64,000 nt of DNA from Sphingomonas panni (GTDB taxonomy: Bacteria; Pseudomonadota; Alphaproteobacteria; Sphingomonadales; Sphingomonadaceae), in the NCBI RefSeq assembly GCF_022664435.1, contig NZ_JAKREU010000001.1:248001-312000 (forward strand). The letters run 5' to 3'. Below the pieces are notes generated by a model. That model saw only the letters and a list, made by a program, of their open reading frames with translations. It did not search any database and had not been told where the DNA came from. The position numbers were made by a program, and so were the translations under genes. Below, piece after piece: positions 9,517-18,848 of the stretch. Each line of letters opens with the position of its first letter. Positions within the stretch are counted from its first letter, which is position 1.

Positions 9517-12398
9517 TGGCGGCGGTTGCGAACCTGCTGCGCCGCCTCGACCAGGCGGGCTTTGCCGGTGATGCCGAGGACGGCATCGGCGCGCGGCAGG
9601 TCGCATCGACCGATAACAGCATCTACCAGGTTCGCCCGGCGGCGATCGTCTATCCGCGCACCGGCGACGACGTGACCCTGCTGGTGCGGACCCTTGCCGA
9701 TACCGGCCTGTCGCTTACGCCACGCGGCGGCAATACCGGCACCAACGGCCAGTCGCTGAACGACGGGATCGTCGTTGATTTCGCCCGCCATATGCGCGGG
9801 ATAAGTGCGTTCGATCCCGAGACGAACACCGTCACGGTCGAACCGGGCGTCGTGCTGGACCAGCTGAACGCCTTCCTCAAACCCCATGGCCGCTTCTTTC
9901 CGCCGATGGTGTCGACTGCCAGCCGCGCGACGATCGGCGGGATGGTCGCGACCGATGCGTCGGGCAAGGGATCGCGCCGCTGGGGCAAGACGTCGGATTA
10001 TATCGCCGCGATCGACCTGACCCTGTCGGACGGGACGCCGTGGCGCGCCGAACCGATGACGCGCGCCGAGGCAGAGGTCATTGCGGCGGGCGGCGGCATC
10101 GTTGCCGATATCCACCGCGAGGCGCTCCGTATCGTGACGGAGCGCGCCGACGATATCGCCGCGATCTTCCCGGAGATGAACCGGGGCCTGACCGGCTATA
10201 ATCTGCAAAAGACCTGGGACGCCGCCGCCGACCGGTTCTTCCTTGGCTATCTGCTCGCCGGGTCGGAGGGGACGCTGGCGATCACCCGCTCGATCAGCTT
10301 GCGGGTCGCGCACAAACCGAAAAAGCGCGCGCTGGCGGTCATCCGCTATGCCGCCTTCGATACCGCGATGCGCGACGTCCAGCGCCTGATCGCCGCCGAT
10401 CCGGTCGCCATCGAGATCCTCGACGACAAGGTGCTGGGCGTCGCGCGCAGCGACATCATCTGGTCGAGCGTCGAGGGGCTGCTGGGCGGGGCGAGCGACG
10501 CGCCGGTGGCGGCGATGAACTTCGTCGAATTCACCGCCGACGACGATGCGACCATCGACACGGGGCTTGCCGCGCTCGCCGATATCGGGCCGCAGGGTGA
10601 CATGCGCATCGTCCGCGACGATGCCGCCATCGGCCAGCTCTGGACCTTGCGGGAGAAATCGGTCGGCCTGCTCGCCCGGCTGGGCGGCGCGCGGCAGGGC
10701 ATTCCCTTCGTCGAGGACACCGCCGTCCCGCCGGAAAAGCTGGCCGATTTCGTCGCCGAGTTCCGCGCGCTGCTCGACGGCCATGGCCTCAACTATGGCA
10801 TGTTCGGCCATGCCGATGTCGGTTGCCTGCACGTTCGCCCGTTCCTCGACCTGCGCGATCCCGCACAGGCCGTGCTGATCCGCCCGATCTCCGACGAAGT
10901 GGCGCGGCTGACCAAATCCTATGGCGGGTTGCTGTGGGGCGAACATGGTCGCGGCTATCGCGGTGAGTTCTCGCCGCTGTTCTTCGGCAGCCTCTACCCC
11001 GAACTCCAGGCGCTGAAGGCGGCGTTCGACCCGCATAATCGGCTCAACCCCGGCAAGCTCGCCGCGCCCGCCGGGCAGCCGATCGACCGGATCGATGGCG
11101 TTCCCTTGCGCGGCGAGGCCGACCGCCGGATCGACGCGACGCGCTCCAAGGATTTCGACCGCGCGGTCGCGTGCAACGGCAATGGCGCGTGCTTTGCGTG
11201 GGACTCGCTCGACGTGATGTGCCCGTCCTACAAGGCAACACGCGACCGCGCGCAGTCTCCAAAGGGCCGTGCGTCGTTGTTGCGCGCCTGGGCGCGGCTG
11301 GATTCGATCGCCGAGCCGACCCCGGCGGAAGTCGCCGAACGCGATGCGCTGGCCGCCGATACGCAGGCGTCGCTCGCCACCTGCCTGTCGTGCAAGGCGT
11401 GTACGACTTTGTGCCCAGTGAAGGTCGACGTCCCCACGATGAAGTCGCGCTTCGCCGAGCGTTACTGGGCCAAGCGCACCCGCCCGCTGCGCCACCGCGT
11501 CGTCGCGCAGATGGAAGCCATGCTCGCCGCCGCGCGGAAAATGCCCGGGATCGCCAATGGCGTCGCCGGCAGCGACCGCGCAAAAGCCGCGCTGGAACGC
11601 ACGCTCGGTTATGTCGACCTGCCCGCCTTCGCGGTGGCCGACCCGCACACCCTTCCGCCTGTCGTGTCGAAGGCTAGGATCGACGCGCTACCCGCCGAGG
11701 CGCGAGCGAACATCGTAGTGCTGGTCGAAGACAGCTTCACTGCCAGCTTCGACGGCCCGCTGGTCGCCGCTGCCGGGCGCGTGCTGGCGGCGTGCGGCTA
11801 TACCGTGCTGCGCCTGCCGCCGCGCAACAATGGCAAGGTGCTGCACCTGTTGGGACTGCGCGAGCGCTTCGCCCGCATCGCCGCCAAGCGCGTGGCGGAG
11901 GCGAAGGCGTTTGCCGATCTGGGCGTGCGGCTGGTCGGGCTGGATGCCGCCACCGCGCTGATGTTCACCCAGGAATTTGCCGAGATGACCGGCGACAGCG
12001 TCGAGGTTGCCGGGCTGGAGACCCTGCTGGCCGAGGCGGTGCGACAGGGCCGCATACCCGCCGCCGCCCGCGCCGTTCCGCCGCAGCGCCTGCTGGGCCA
12101 CTGCACCGAACAGGCGCTTCGCCCGCAGGCGCTGGCGCTTTGGGCAGAGGCGCTGGCTGGGTTCGGCATCGCCGCCCAGCCGACCAAGACCGGTTGCTGC
12201 GGCATGGCCGGGCTGTTCGGACATGAGGCGCAGAACCAGAAACTGTCGCGCGACATCTTCGCGCTCAGCTGGGCAGAGGTGACGCAGGACGAGGCGATGC
12301 TCGCCACCGGCTTTTCCTGCCGTTGCCAGACCAAGCGCCTGACCGGCCGCCGTCCGTTGCATCCGGTGGAACTGATCGACCGGGTCTTGGCGGGATAG
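9516..12398 (+). CDS. FAD-binding and Fe-S D-2-hydroxyglutarate dehydrogenase (YdiJ type)
   Basis: A 960-aa flavoprotein of the large GlcD-plus-Fe-S architecture. The N-terminal FAD (PCMH-type) domain has LTPRGGNTGTNGQSLNDG. The FAD-oxidase C-terminal domain ends HNRLNPGKL. A ferredoxin-like part has CLSCKACTTLCPVK, and a C-terminal cysteine-rich domain has the motif KTGCCGMAGLFGHE. The length fits the E. coli YdiJ family, whose members oxidise D-2-hydroxyglutarate to 2-oxoglutarate. It starts one base into the hglS stop, so production and removal of D-2-hydroxyglutarate are coupled. It is the last gene of the five-gene operon; a palindromic repeat follows. Other 2-hydroxy acids remain possible substrates. 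Confidence 0.86.
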   Translation: MAAVANLLRRLDQAGFAGDAEDGIGARQVASTDNSIYQVRPAAIVYPRTGDDVTLLVRTLADTGLSLTPRGGNTGTNGQSLNDGIVVDFARHMRGISAFDPETNTVTVEPGVVLDQLNAFLKPHGRFFPPMVSTASRATIGGMVATDASGKGSRRWGKTSDYIAAIDLTLSDGTPWRAEPMTRAEAEVIAAGGGIVADIHREALRIVTERADDIAAIFPEMNRGLTGYNLQKTWDAAADRFFLGYLLAGSEGTLAITRSISLRVAHKPKKRALAVIRYAAFDTAMRDVQRLIAADPVAIEILDDKVLGVARSDIIWSSVEGLLGGASDAPVAAMNFVEFTADDDATIDTGLAALADIGPQGDMRIVRDDAAIGQLWTLREKSVGLLARLGGARQGIPFVEDTAVPPEKLADFVAEFRALLDGHGLNYGMFGHADVGCLHVRPFLDLRDPAQAVLIRPISDEVARLTKSYGGLLWGEHGRGYRGEFSPLFFGSLYPELQALKAAFDPHNRLNPGKLAAPAGQPIDRIDGVPLRGEADRRIDATRSKDFDRAVACNGNGACFAWDSLDVMCPSYKATRDRAQSPKGRASLLRAWARLDSIAEPTPAEVAERDALAADTQASLATCLSCKACTTLCPVKVDVPTMKSRFAERYWAKRTRPLRHRVVAQMEAMLAAARKMPGIANGVAGSDRAKAALERTLGYVDLPAFAVADPHTLPPVVSKARIDALPAEARANIVVLVEDSFTASFDGPLVAAAGRVLAACGYTVLRLPPRNNGKVLHLLGLRERFARIAAKRVAEAKAFADLGVRLVGLDAATALMFTQEFAEMTGDSVEVAGLETLLAEAVRQGRIPAAARAVPPQRLLGHCTEQALRPQALALWAEALAGFGIAAQPTKTGCCGMAGLFGHEAQNQKLSRDIFALSWAEVTQDEAMLATGFSCRCQTKRLTGRRPLHPVELIDRVLAG

Positions 12399-12425
12399 GT
12401 TCCCACCTTCCCCCATTGCTCCACA

Positions 12426-12508
12426 CGTCATCCCAGCGAAGGCTGGGATCTCCCTGTGGTAGCGCGGGACAAGAGCCGCTTGAGGCCCCAGCCTTCGCTG
12501 GGGCGACG
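12426..12508. repeat. Palindromic intergenic repeat, family B
   Basis: Paired arms with cores CCCAGCGAAGGCTGGG and CCCCAGCCTTCGCTGGGG, ending CGTCATC and GCGACG. An inverted copy lies at 21085-21167 and a half copy at 24897-24926. It lies between the operon end and the convergent Lrp gene and may serve as a bidirectional terminator. Confidence 0.85.
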
Positions 12509-12535
12509 GTTCGGGTCGAATGTTCATTGCGCTCC

Positions 12536-12988
12536 CTACCGCCGCAACCGCGTCGCCAGCACCACCGCCGACATCGTCCGCCCGATCCCGGCCAGCCGCC
12601 CGATCGCGTCGATCACGTCGTTCAGCCGTTCGAGGCTCGGTGCTTCGACCATCGCGATCAGGTCGTACTCGCCCGCGATCGCGTACAGCCCGGTCAGCTC
12701 GGGGATCGCGGCCAGTGCCTCGTTCGTCTCGTCCAGCAGCTTGGGCAGAGTCGTCATCATCACATGCGCGCGCACCATGCGGCGGTCATGCGCCTCGCCC
12801 AGCCGCACGGTATAGCCGTCGATCGTCCCGTCCTGCTCCATGCGCGCGATGCTGGCATAGACATGCGCGCGCGACACATTCAGCACATGCGCCAGTTCGG
12901 ACACCGGAACGCGCGAATCCTGCCGCAACAGCGCCAGCAATCGCGCGTCCAACTCGCGCTTCGACGGGTGGGGGTTATCGGCCGACAT
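12536..12988 (-). CDS. Lrp/AsnC family transcriptional regulator
   Basis: A 150-aa regulator with an N-terminal winged HTH (SKRELDARLLALLRQDSRVPVSELAHVLNVSRAHVYASIARMEQDG) and a C-terminal RAM effector domain (IPELTGLYAIAGEYDLIAMVEA). The ATG at 12988 follows GGGAGAGATGG. The start lies 14 bases inside the end of the cyanophycinase-isoaspartyl peptidase gene, so the two are co-transcribed. Lrp-type proteins sense amino acids; by position this one likely controls the peptide-degradation gene and perhaps the convergent amino-acid operon. Target and ligand are inference. Confidence 0.88.
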   Translation of the reverse strand: MSADNPHPSKRELDARLLALLRQDSRVPVSELAHVLNVSRAHVYASIARMEQDGTIDGYTVRLGEAHDRRMVRAHVMMTTLPKLLDETNEALAAIPELTGLYAIAGEYDLIAMVEAPSLERLNDVIDAIGRLAGIGRTMSAVVLATRLRR

Positions 12989-14939
12989 CCATCTCTCCCG
13001 CATAGATGGCGGTACGTGGGGATTGGTCATCCGATACGCTACCACGATACATGCCGTCGCTATTCATGGCGAAGGCGATGTGTCCGCGACCGTCCATCGC
13101 GATCAGCCCGCCATCGCCGCCGATCTCGCCCACCTCCTCGATCGTGTCGCTGGCCGCCGTGGCGATGTCCTGTCGCTTCCACTGCACCCGGTCGCAGATC
13201 TGGCGCGCGGCGACCTGTCGGATGAAGAATTCCCCGGTGCCGGTCGCCGACACCGCGCAGGTCTGGTCCATCGCATAGGTGCCCGCGCCGATGATCGGCG
13301 AGTCGCCGATCCGTCCCCAGCGCTTGCCGGTCAGGCCACCGGTCGAGGTCGCGGCGGCCAAATGCCCGCGCTGGTCGCGCGCCACAGCGCCGACCGTGCC
13401 GAAACGGTGCGTCGGATCGAGTGCGGCATGCTCCTCGTCGCGCTTCCACGCCTGATATTCGCGCCAGCGCTTCTCGGTGCGGAAATAGGAGGGGTTGACC
13501 TGCTCCACGCCCTGTTCGCGCGCGAACTGGTCGGCGCCCGCCCCGGTCAGCAGGACATGGCGGCTATGCTCCATCACGGCGCGGGCCAGCAGGATGGGGT
13601 TCTTGGTGGCGCTGACCCCGGCGACCGCACCCGCGCGCAGGGTCGCCCCGTCCATGATCGCCGCGTCGAGCTGGTTCTTGCCCTCTGCGTCGAACACCGC
13701 GCCGCGCCCGGCGTTGAAGTGGGGATCGTCCTCCAGCACGCGCACCGCCGCCTGCACCGCATCGAGGCTGCTGCCGCCCTTCGCCAATACCGCCGAGCCA
13801 GCGGCCAGCGCCGCGTTCAGCCCGTTGCGATAGGCCCGCTCCTGGTCCGGCGTCAGCGACCCCTTCGGAATCACGCCTGCCCCGCCATGGATCGCCAGCG
13901 ACCAGTGGCCGCCGGGCGGCAAGGGCGCATCGATCAGCCTGCCCGCGACCACCTTTGCCGTACCGACGAATGCAGCCTTCGACACCGCCATGGTGTTCAG
14001 GTCGATCCTGTCCCCCGGCGCGATGCCGGTAATGCGGATATCGGCCCAGTCCAGCGGTTTGCCCGGTGTCAGCTTCGGGATGCCTTGCGGCTGCACCAGC
14101 CAGGCATGGGTGTTTGCCGGGCCGTAGAAGGTCGCTTGTCCGTCCGCCTCGACGCACAGCGTGCCCGCTTCGTCGACGCCCAGCCCGATCGCGGTCGGAT
14201 CACCGGTCGCGCGCGCCTTGGCCACGAAGGCGATCAGCCGCCCGAGCCGGTCGCGCTCGTTGAAGTGCGTGTCGGTGATGACATGGGCGAGGCGCGGCAT
14301 GTGCAGGAAACCATGGACCAGCGTCACCGCATCGCCCAGCGGATCGGACAGCGCCTTGAACGAATCGATGCTGCCGCCGTCCATCGCGCCGTAAGCCGTG
14401 CCGCCCAGCACGGCGAGGCCGGCGCTGGTGCCCGCGATCGGCTTGCCCGCCGCAACATGCGCGTCGAGCGCGCGGGCGACCGGCGTCCCCTGCCAGAAAC
14501 GGACATATTTCGCCTGGTCGCCGCCCGCCAGAAAGATGCCGTCCGCCTTGGCGATCGCGGCCAGTACGCGCGGGTCGGTCGATGCGGCGCGATCGGTGAA
14601 CAATATGGTCGACACCGACTGGACGCCTGCCATCGTCGCGAACATCTCGCGCCCGCCCTCGCCATCGCCCGATGCGCGAAGGATCAGGATGTGGCCATAG
14701 CCTGCCTTCTTCGCGAACCATGCGAACGCCTGTTTGTCCCAGTCGCCGCCGCCCATCAGCATCAGGCCCTGTGACGGGGTCGCGGGCCGGGGCTTGGCCG
14801 GATCGCCGGTCACGAAAAAGCGCGCGCCCTTTACCGAATCCGCCGCCTGTTGCGCCCGCACCATCGGCGTCGCCGATGCAATTCCCCCGCATATCAATGC
14901 GATGCCCATCACATAGTGTCGCAACGCCACACTCCCCAT
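12975..14939 (-). CDS. Exported cyanophycinase-isoaspartyl peptidase fusion
   Basis: A 654-aa two-domain hydrolase (counted from ATG 14939). After a signal-like segment (residues about 1-30) comes an S51 cyanophycinase-like domain with GGGDW, FLAGGDQ and the nucleophile motif GTSAG (Ser about 172). From about residue 345 follows an Ntn-hydrolase of the isoaspartyl peptidase/asparaginase family: LAIHGGAGV, FNAGRGAVF, MDGATLRAGAVAGV and RFGTVGAVARD (nucleophile Thr about 515, exposed by autocleavage). Cyanophycinase releases beta-Asp-Arg (or Lys) dipeptides; isoaspartyl peptidase splits them. Having both in one chain gives Asp and Arg directly. The start is uncertain, because alternatives at 14966 and 14909 have no better ribosome site. 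Confidence 0.85.
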   Translation of the reverse strand: MGSVALRHYVMGIALICGGIASATPMVRAQQAADSVKGARFFVTGDPAKPRPATPSQGLMLMGGGDWDKQAFAWFAKKAGYGHILILRASGDGEGGREMFATMAGVQSVSTILFTDRAASTDPRVLAAIAKADGIFLAGGDQAKYVRFWQGTPVARALDAHVAAGKPIAGTSAGLAVLGGTAYGAMDGGSIDSFKALSDPLGDAVTLVHGFLHMPRLAHVITDTHFNERDRLGRLIAFVAKARATGDPTAIGLGVDEAGTLCVEADGQATFYGPANTHAWLVQPQGIPKLTPGKPLDWADIRITGIAPGDRIDLNTMAVSKAAFVGTAKVVAGRLIDAPLPPGGHWSLAIHGGAGVIPKGSLTPDQERAYRNGLNAALAAGSAVLAKGGSSLDAVQAAVRVLEDDPHFNAGRGAVFDAEGKNQLDAAIMDGATLRAGAVAGVSATKNPILLARAVMEHSRHVLLTGAGADQFAREQGVEQVNPSYFRTEKRWREYQAWKRDEEHAALDPTHRFGTVGAVARDQRGHLAAATSTGGLTGKRWGRIGDSPIIGAGTYAMDQTCAVSATGTGEFFIRQVAARQICDRVQWKRQDIATAASDTIEEVGEIGGDGGLIAMDGRGHIAFAMNSDGMYRGSVSDDQSPRTAIYAGEMDVGR

Positions 14940-15043
14940 CAAAATATCGGCCCGCCCGATCAACATGAAGTTTTTATGTTTCAATATGTCAGAAGTCCAT
15001 GGCATTATGATTACGTATCGGGGCTTGATCGGGGAGCATTATA

Positions 15044-17851
15044 ATGCGGGGGAACGGAATCGCGCGTTGGCTGGCGGGTACGGGGCTGGCGGGTACGGGG
15101 CTGGCGGTCACGGGCATGATGGCGATGGCGGGCAGCGCGATGGCGCAGGACCTGCCGACGACCACGCCGGGCGCGGACGCGTCGGACGAGATCGTCGTGC
15201 TGGGGTCGCGCATCCCGCGTGTGCAGAAGGAAGGGCCGGCACCGGTCACCGTCGTCACGTCGGAAGACATTTTGAAGGGCGGCTTCCTCAGCGTCCCCGA
15301 CGTGCTGCGCAGCCTGACCCAGAATAGCGGCGAGACGCAGGGCCAGCAGAGCGCATCGGGCGCCAGCTTCAGCCCCGGCGCGCAACAGGTCGACCTGCGT
15401 GGCCTCGGCCCCAACCATACTTTGGTGCTGGTCAACGGTCGCCGCATCGCCGACTTTCCCCTGCCGTTTCAGGGCAACAGCAACTTCACCGACATTTCCA
15501 ACATCCCCGTCGGCCTGATCGAGCGGGTCGAGGTGCTGAGCGGCAGCGCCTCGGCTATCTATGGCTCCGACGCGATCGCCGGCGTCGTCAACTTCCAATT
15601 GAAGACCAAGCCCGACGGCACCCGCATCGACCTGCGCTACAGCGATACCGACCATGGCGGCGGTGAAGCCTACCGGCTGATGGCGACGACCGGCTGGGAA
15701 ATCGGGGGGTTCCACGGCGTCGCCGGCATCGAATTCCTCAACCAGCGCCCGCTATGGCAATATCAGCGCAAGCGACAGGATTCGACCGCCGACAATCCCA
15801 CCACCGCGACCCCGCTGGCGCAGCGCACCTTCCTGCGGTCGGACGAGGATGCGAACTATATCGATCCGGGTCAGGCGACCTGCGCGTCGCTGTCGTCGCT
15901 CAATCAGGGTACGATCTATTACGCCAATCGCCGCCGCTACGGCCAATTCTGCGGCAGCAACGAATCGGTCGCCTACGGTACGATGATTTCGGAGCGCAAG
16001 TCGCTCACCGCCTATGGCTCGATGGGCTATGATCTGGGCGGCGGCACCGAACTCTTCGCCGACCTGCAGTTCAGCGTGTCGAAGCTGAAGCTCTTCCGCC
16101 GGGTGAAGAGCTGGTATTATGTCTCGCCCGACGGCAATGAAGAGGGCACCTTCTTCAACCCGAACCTGTCACCCGACGACACCGACAGCGGCCTGCAACT
16201 CGACAATTGGACGCGCCAGTTCACGCCGGAGGAAATCGGCGGGTTCGAAAACGGCATGACCCGCAACCGGTCGATCACCTTCAACATCACGCCCGGCATT
16301 CGCGGCCAGTTCGGCCAGAACGACAAGTGGAAGTACGAGGTGTCGTTCAACCACGCGCAATACACCTCGCGCGTCACCTTCCCCGAAATCGTCATCTCCA
16401 AATCGAACGCGCTGTTCCTGGGACAGCAGCAGGGTGTCGATCCGGCCACCGGCTATGCGATCTTCAATGCCGATGTCCGCCGCCTCTACAAGCCGCTGAC
16501 GCCGGAGGAATATCGCTCGATTGCGGTCGATTCGCTATACAAGCCGCGCTCGTGGACCGACACGCTGGCCGCATCGCTCAACACCACCGACCTGTTCCAG
16601 CTGCCCGCCGGCCCGGTCGGCTTCGCGCTTGTCGCGGAGGCCGGAAAGCAGGGCTACGACCTCAACCCCGATCCGCTGACGCTGACCAACTATTATGTCG
16701 GGCTGGTCGATTCGGACGGCAGCGGGTCGCGCAGCCGCTGGGGCGCGGGCTATGAATTCCGCGTGCCGGTGCTGTCGTTCCTGCAGCTCAGCACCGCCGG
16801 TCGCTATGACAGCTTCCACATCGCCGGCAATAATTTCGGCCGCTTCACCTATAATATCGGCAGCGAACTGCGCCCGACGAAGCGGCTGCTGCTGCGTGCC
16901 GCCTATGGCACCGGCTTCCGCGCGCCCGACCTCAACTATGTCTTCCGCGGCCCGGGCAACACCCACCCGTCCGCCACCGACTATTATCTCTGTCGCGTCG
17001 AGGAGCCGAACGAGACGATCGGCGATTGCAGCTATTCGGACCAGACGATCATCGCCCGCAAGACCGGCAATCGTCAGCTTCAGCCCGAAACCTCGACCTC
17101 GCTCAACGCCGGTGTGGTGTGGCAGCCGTCGAACCGTATCGACCTGTCGGTCGACTATTTCCGGGTGAAGATGAAGGATCAGGTACGCGACATCAGCATC
17201 GATTCCGTGCTGCGCGATGAATCGCGTTGCCGCGCGGGCGGCGGTGCCGATGCGACCTCCCCCACCTGTCGCGACGCACTGGCCCGCGTGATCCGCTACA
17301 CCAGCGGTGCGCTCGCCGGACAGCTACAGGCGGTCGCGGTCAACCCGATCAACGTCGCGGAGGAAACCACCGACGGCATCGACATCGCCGCCAATTTCCG
17401 CCTGCCGACCGCCGCGATCGGCGAATTCACCCTGTCGGGCGGCTATACCTATGTCTTCAACCACACGGTGCGGCAGTATCCGGGCGATCCGATCATCAAC
17501 AAGTTCGCGCTCGACAGCAATTTCGACATCCCCCGCGAAAAGGGTACCGCCAGCCTGACATGGAGCCTCGGCGACTTCTCGACCACGCTGACCGGCCTGC
17601 GGCTGGGCAAGCTGCCGAACTACGACCAGGACGCCTTCATCAAGGAAAGCTACCTGTTCAACCTGTCGGCCCGCTACGATCTGAACGAACGGCTGCGCCT
17701 GACCGGCACCGTCACCAACCTGTTCGATCAGGCGCCGATCCACGATCCGACCTATGCCTCCTATCCCTATTACGACATTTCGTGGTTCGACGGGATCGGC
17801 CGCAGCTATGCGGTGCAGTTGACGTGGAAGATGGGGGGACGGCCGCTGTAA
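15044..17851 (+). CDS. TonB-dependent outer-membrane receptor
   Basis: A 935-aa receptor with a signal peptide (to about residue 35, AGSAMAQD), a TonB-box/plug start (DEIVVLGSRIP), the plug motif VDLRGLGPNHTLVLVNGRRI, and a C-terminal barrel ending YAVQLTWKMGGRPL. GGGGAG lies ahead of the ATG. The small repeat MRGNGIARWLAGTGLAGTG in the leader peptide is unusual. It is divergent from the cyanophycinase fusion (105 bp apart), suggesting shared control. It probably imports a peptide or oligomer released or used by the neighbouring amino-acid genes. The ligand is inference; plug and barrel type are clear. Confidence 0.9.
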   Translation: MRGNGIARWLAGTGLAGTGLAVTGMMAMAGSAMAQDLPTTTPGADASDEIVVLGSRIPRVQKEGPAPVTVVTSEDILKGGFLSVPDVLRSLTQNSGETQGQQSASGASFSPGAQQVDLRGLGPNHTLVLVNGRRIADFPLPFQGNSNFTDISNIPVGLIERVEVLSGSASAIYGSDAIAGVVNFQLKTKPDGTRIDLRYSDTDHGGGEAYRLMATTGWEIGGFHGVAGIEFLNQRPLWQYQRKRQDSTADNPTTATPLAQRTFLRSDEDANYIDPGQATCASLSSLNQGTIYYANRRRYGQFCGSNESVAYGTMISERKSLTAYGSMGYDLGGGTELFADLQFSVSKLKLFRRVKSWYYVSPDGNEEGTFFNPNLSPDDTDSGLQLDNWTRQFTPEEIGGFENGMTRNRSITFNITPGIRGQFGQNDKWKYEVSFNHAQYTSRVTFPEIVISKSNALFLGQQQGVDPATGYAIFNADVRRLYKPLTPEEYRSIAVDSLYKPRSWTDTLAASLNTTDLFQLPAGPVGFALVAEAGKQGYDLNPDPLTLTNYYVGLVDSDGSGSRSRWGAGYEFRVPVLSFLQLSTAGRYDSFHIAGNNFGRFTYNIGSELRPTKRLLLRAAYGTGFRAPDLNYVFRGPGNTHPSATDYYLCRVEEPNETIGDCSYSDQTIIARKTGNRQLQPETSTSLNAGVVWQPSNRIDLSVDYFRVKMKDQVRDISIDSVLRDESRCRAGGGADATSPTCRDALARVIRYTSGALAGQLQAVAVNPINVAEETTDGIDIAANFRLPTAAIGEFTLSGGYTYVFNHTVRQYPGDPIINKFALDSNFDIPREKGTASLTWSLGDFSTTLTGLRLGKLPNYDQDAFIKESYLFNLSARYDLNERLRLTGTVTNLFDQAPIHDPTYASYPYYDISWFDGIGRSYAVQLTWKMGGRPL

Positions 17852-17871
17852 CGGGAACGTCCCTCTCGTCA

Positions 17872-17890
17872 CCCCGGACTTGATCCGGGG
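17872..17890 (+). terminator. Rho-independent terminator-like hairpin after the TonB receptor
   Basis: CCCCGGA pairs with TCCGGGG across a 5-nt loop, followed on the + strand by a T-rich tail (CTTCTTCTTTT). A second weaker stem (CCGCTT/AAGCGG) follows. It lies 20 bp past the receptor stop, facing the convergent LysR gene. It may be part of a dispersed repeat. Confidence 0.55.
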
Positions 17891-17933
17891 TCCCGCTTCT
17901 TCTTTTCCGAAAGCGGAACCCCGGATCAAACGC

Positions 17934-18848
17934 TCACGCTTCCGCCTTCGCCTCGTCCAGCAACCACTGCCGGAACCGGTCGAACAACGGGCTGTGGCTG
18001 CTGCTGCGCGGCCACACCAGATAATAGGCCTCCGACGCGCTCAACGTCACATCGATCGGCATGACCAGTGCGCCCGACTCCAGCTCCGGCCGGATCAGGA
18101 AGGACGGGATCAGCGCCACCCCCATGCCCGCCGCCGCGGCATGGGCCAGCATCAGGAAATGCTCGTACACCGGCCCCTCGCCGATCGCCGCATCGGCCAG
18201 CCCCGCCGCCGCGAACCACCGCCCCCACGCATCGGGCCGCGCCTCCAGCGAAAGGAGCGGATGCGCCAACAGGTCGGCGGGCGTCGCCACCGGATTGCGC
18301 GCCAGCCAGTCGGGTGAACACACCGCCACGACATCCTCATGGAACAGCAGCGCATGGTCCGCCCCGGCCCAGTCGGGCAGCCCGAAATGGATCGCCGCAT
18401 CGAACCGCTCCTCGGCGAAGTCGAACGGATAGGACCGCGCGGCGAAGTTCACCAGCAACTCGGGATGACGCGCGGTCAGCCCCGGCAGGCGCGGGGCCAG
18501 CCACCGCATCCCGAAACTGGGCAAAGTCGCGATGGTCAGCGCGCGGTCGGCGACCGGCGTCAGCAACCGCCGCGTAGCGCTGCGCAACCGCTCGACCGCC
18601 GGTCCCACCGCCTCGGCATAGGCCAACGCGGCGGGCGTCGGCGTCACCCGCCGCCCGCGCCGTTCGAACAACGCGACGCCCAGCCAGTCCTCCAGCAACG
18701 CGATCTGACGGCTGATCGCACTCTGCGTCAGCGCCATGCGCTGCGCCGCGCGCGAAAAGCTGCTGGTCTCCACCGCCGCCAGGAAACTGGCGAGCGCGGG
18801 GAGCGGCGGCAGTTCGCGGCGATGGACGTCGTGATGATCGTTGGGCAT
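17934..18848 (-). CDS. LysR-family transcriptional regulator (GcvA-like)
   Basis: A 304-aa regulator with an N-terminal HTH (LASFLAAVETSSFSRAAQRMALTQSAISRQIALLEDWLGVALFER) and a C-terminal substrate-binding domain with the LPSFGMRWLAPRL and LLVNFAARSYPFDF pattern seen in GcvA/AmpR-type members. No divergent gene sits close to its start, so its target is not obvious; it faces the TonB receptor tail-to-tail. The ligand is unknown. Confidence 0.88.
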   Translation of the reverse strand: MPNDHHDVHRRELPPLPALASFLAAVETSSFSRAAQRMALTQSAISRQIALLEDWLGVALFERRGRRVTPTPAALAYAEAVGPAVERLRSATRRLLTPVADRALTIATLPSFGMRWLAPRLPGLTARHPELLVNFAARSYPFDFAEERFDAAIHFGLPDWAGADHALLFHEDVVAVCSPDWLARNPVATPADLLAHPLLSLEARPDAWGRWFAAAGLADAAIGEGPVYEHFLMLAHAAAAGMGVALIPSFLIRPELESGALVMPIDVTLSASEAYYLVWPRSSSHSPLFDRFRQWLLDEAKAEA

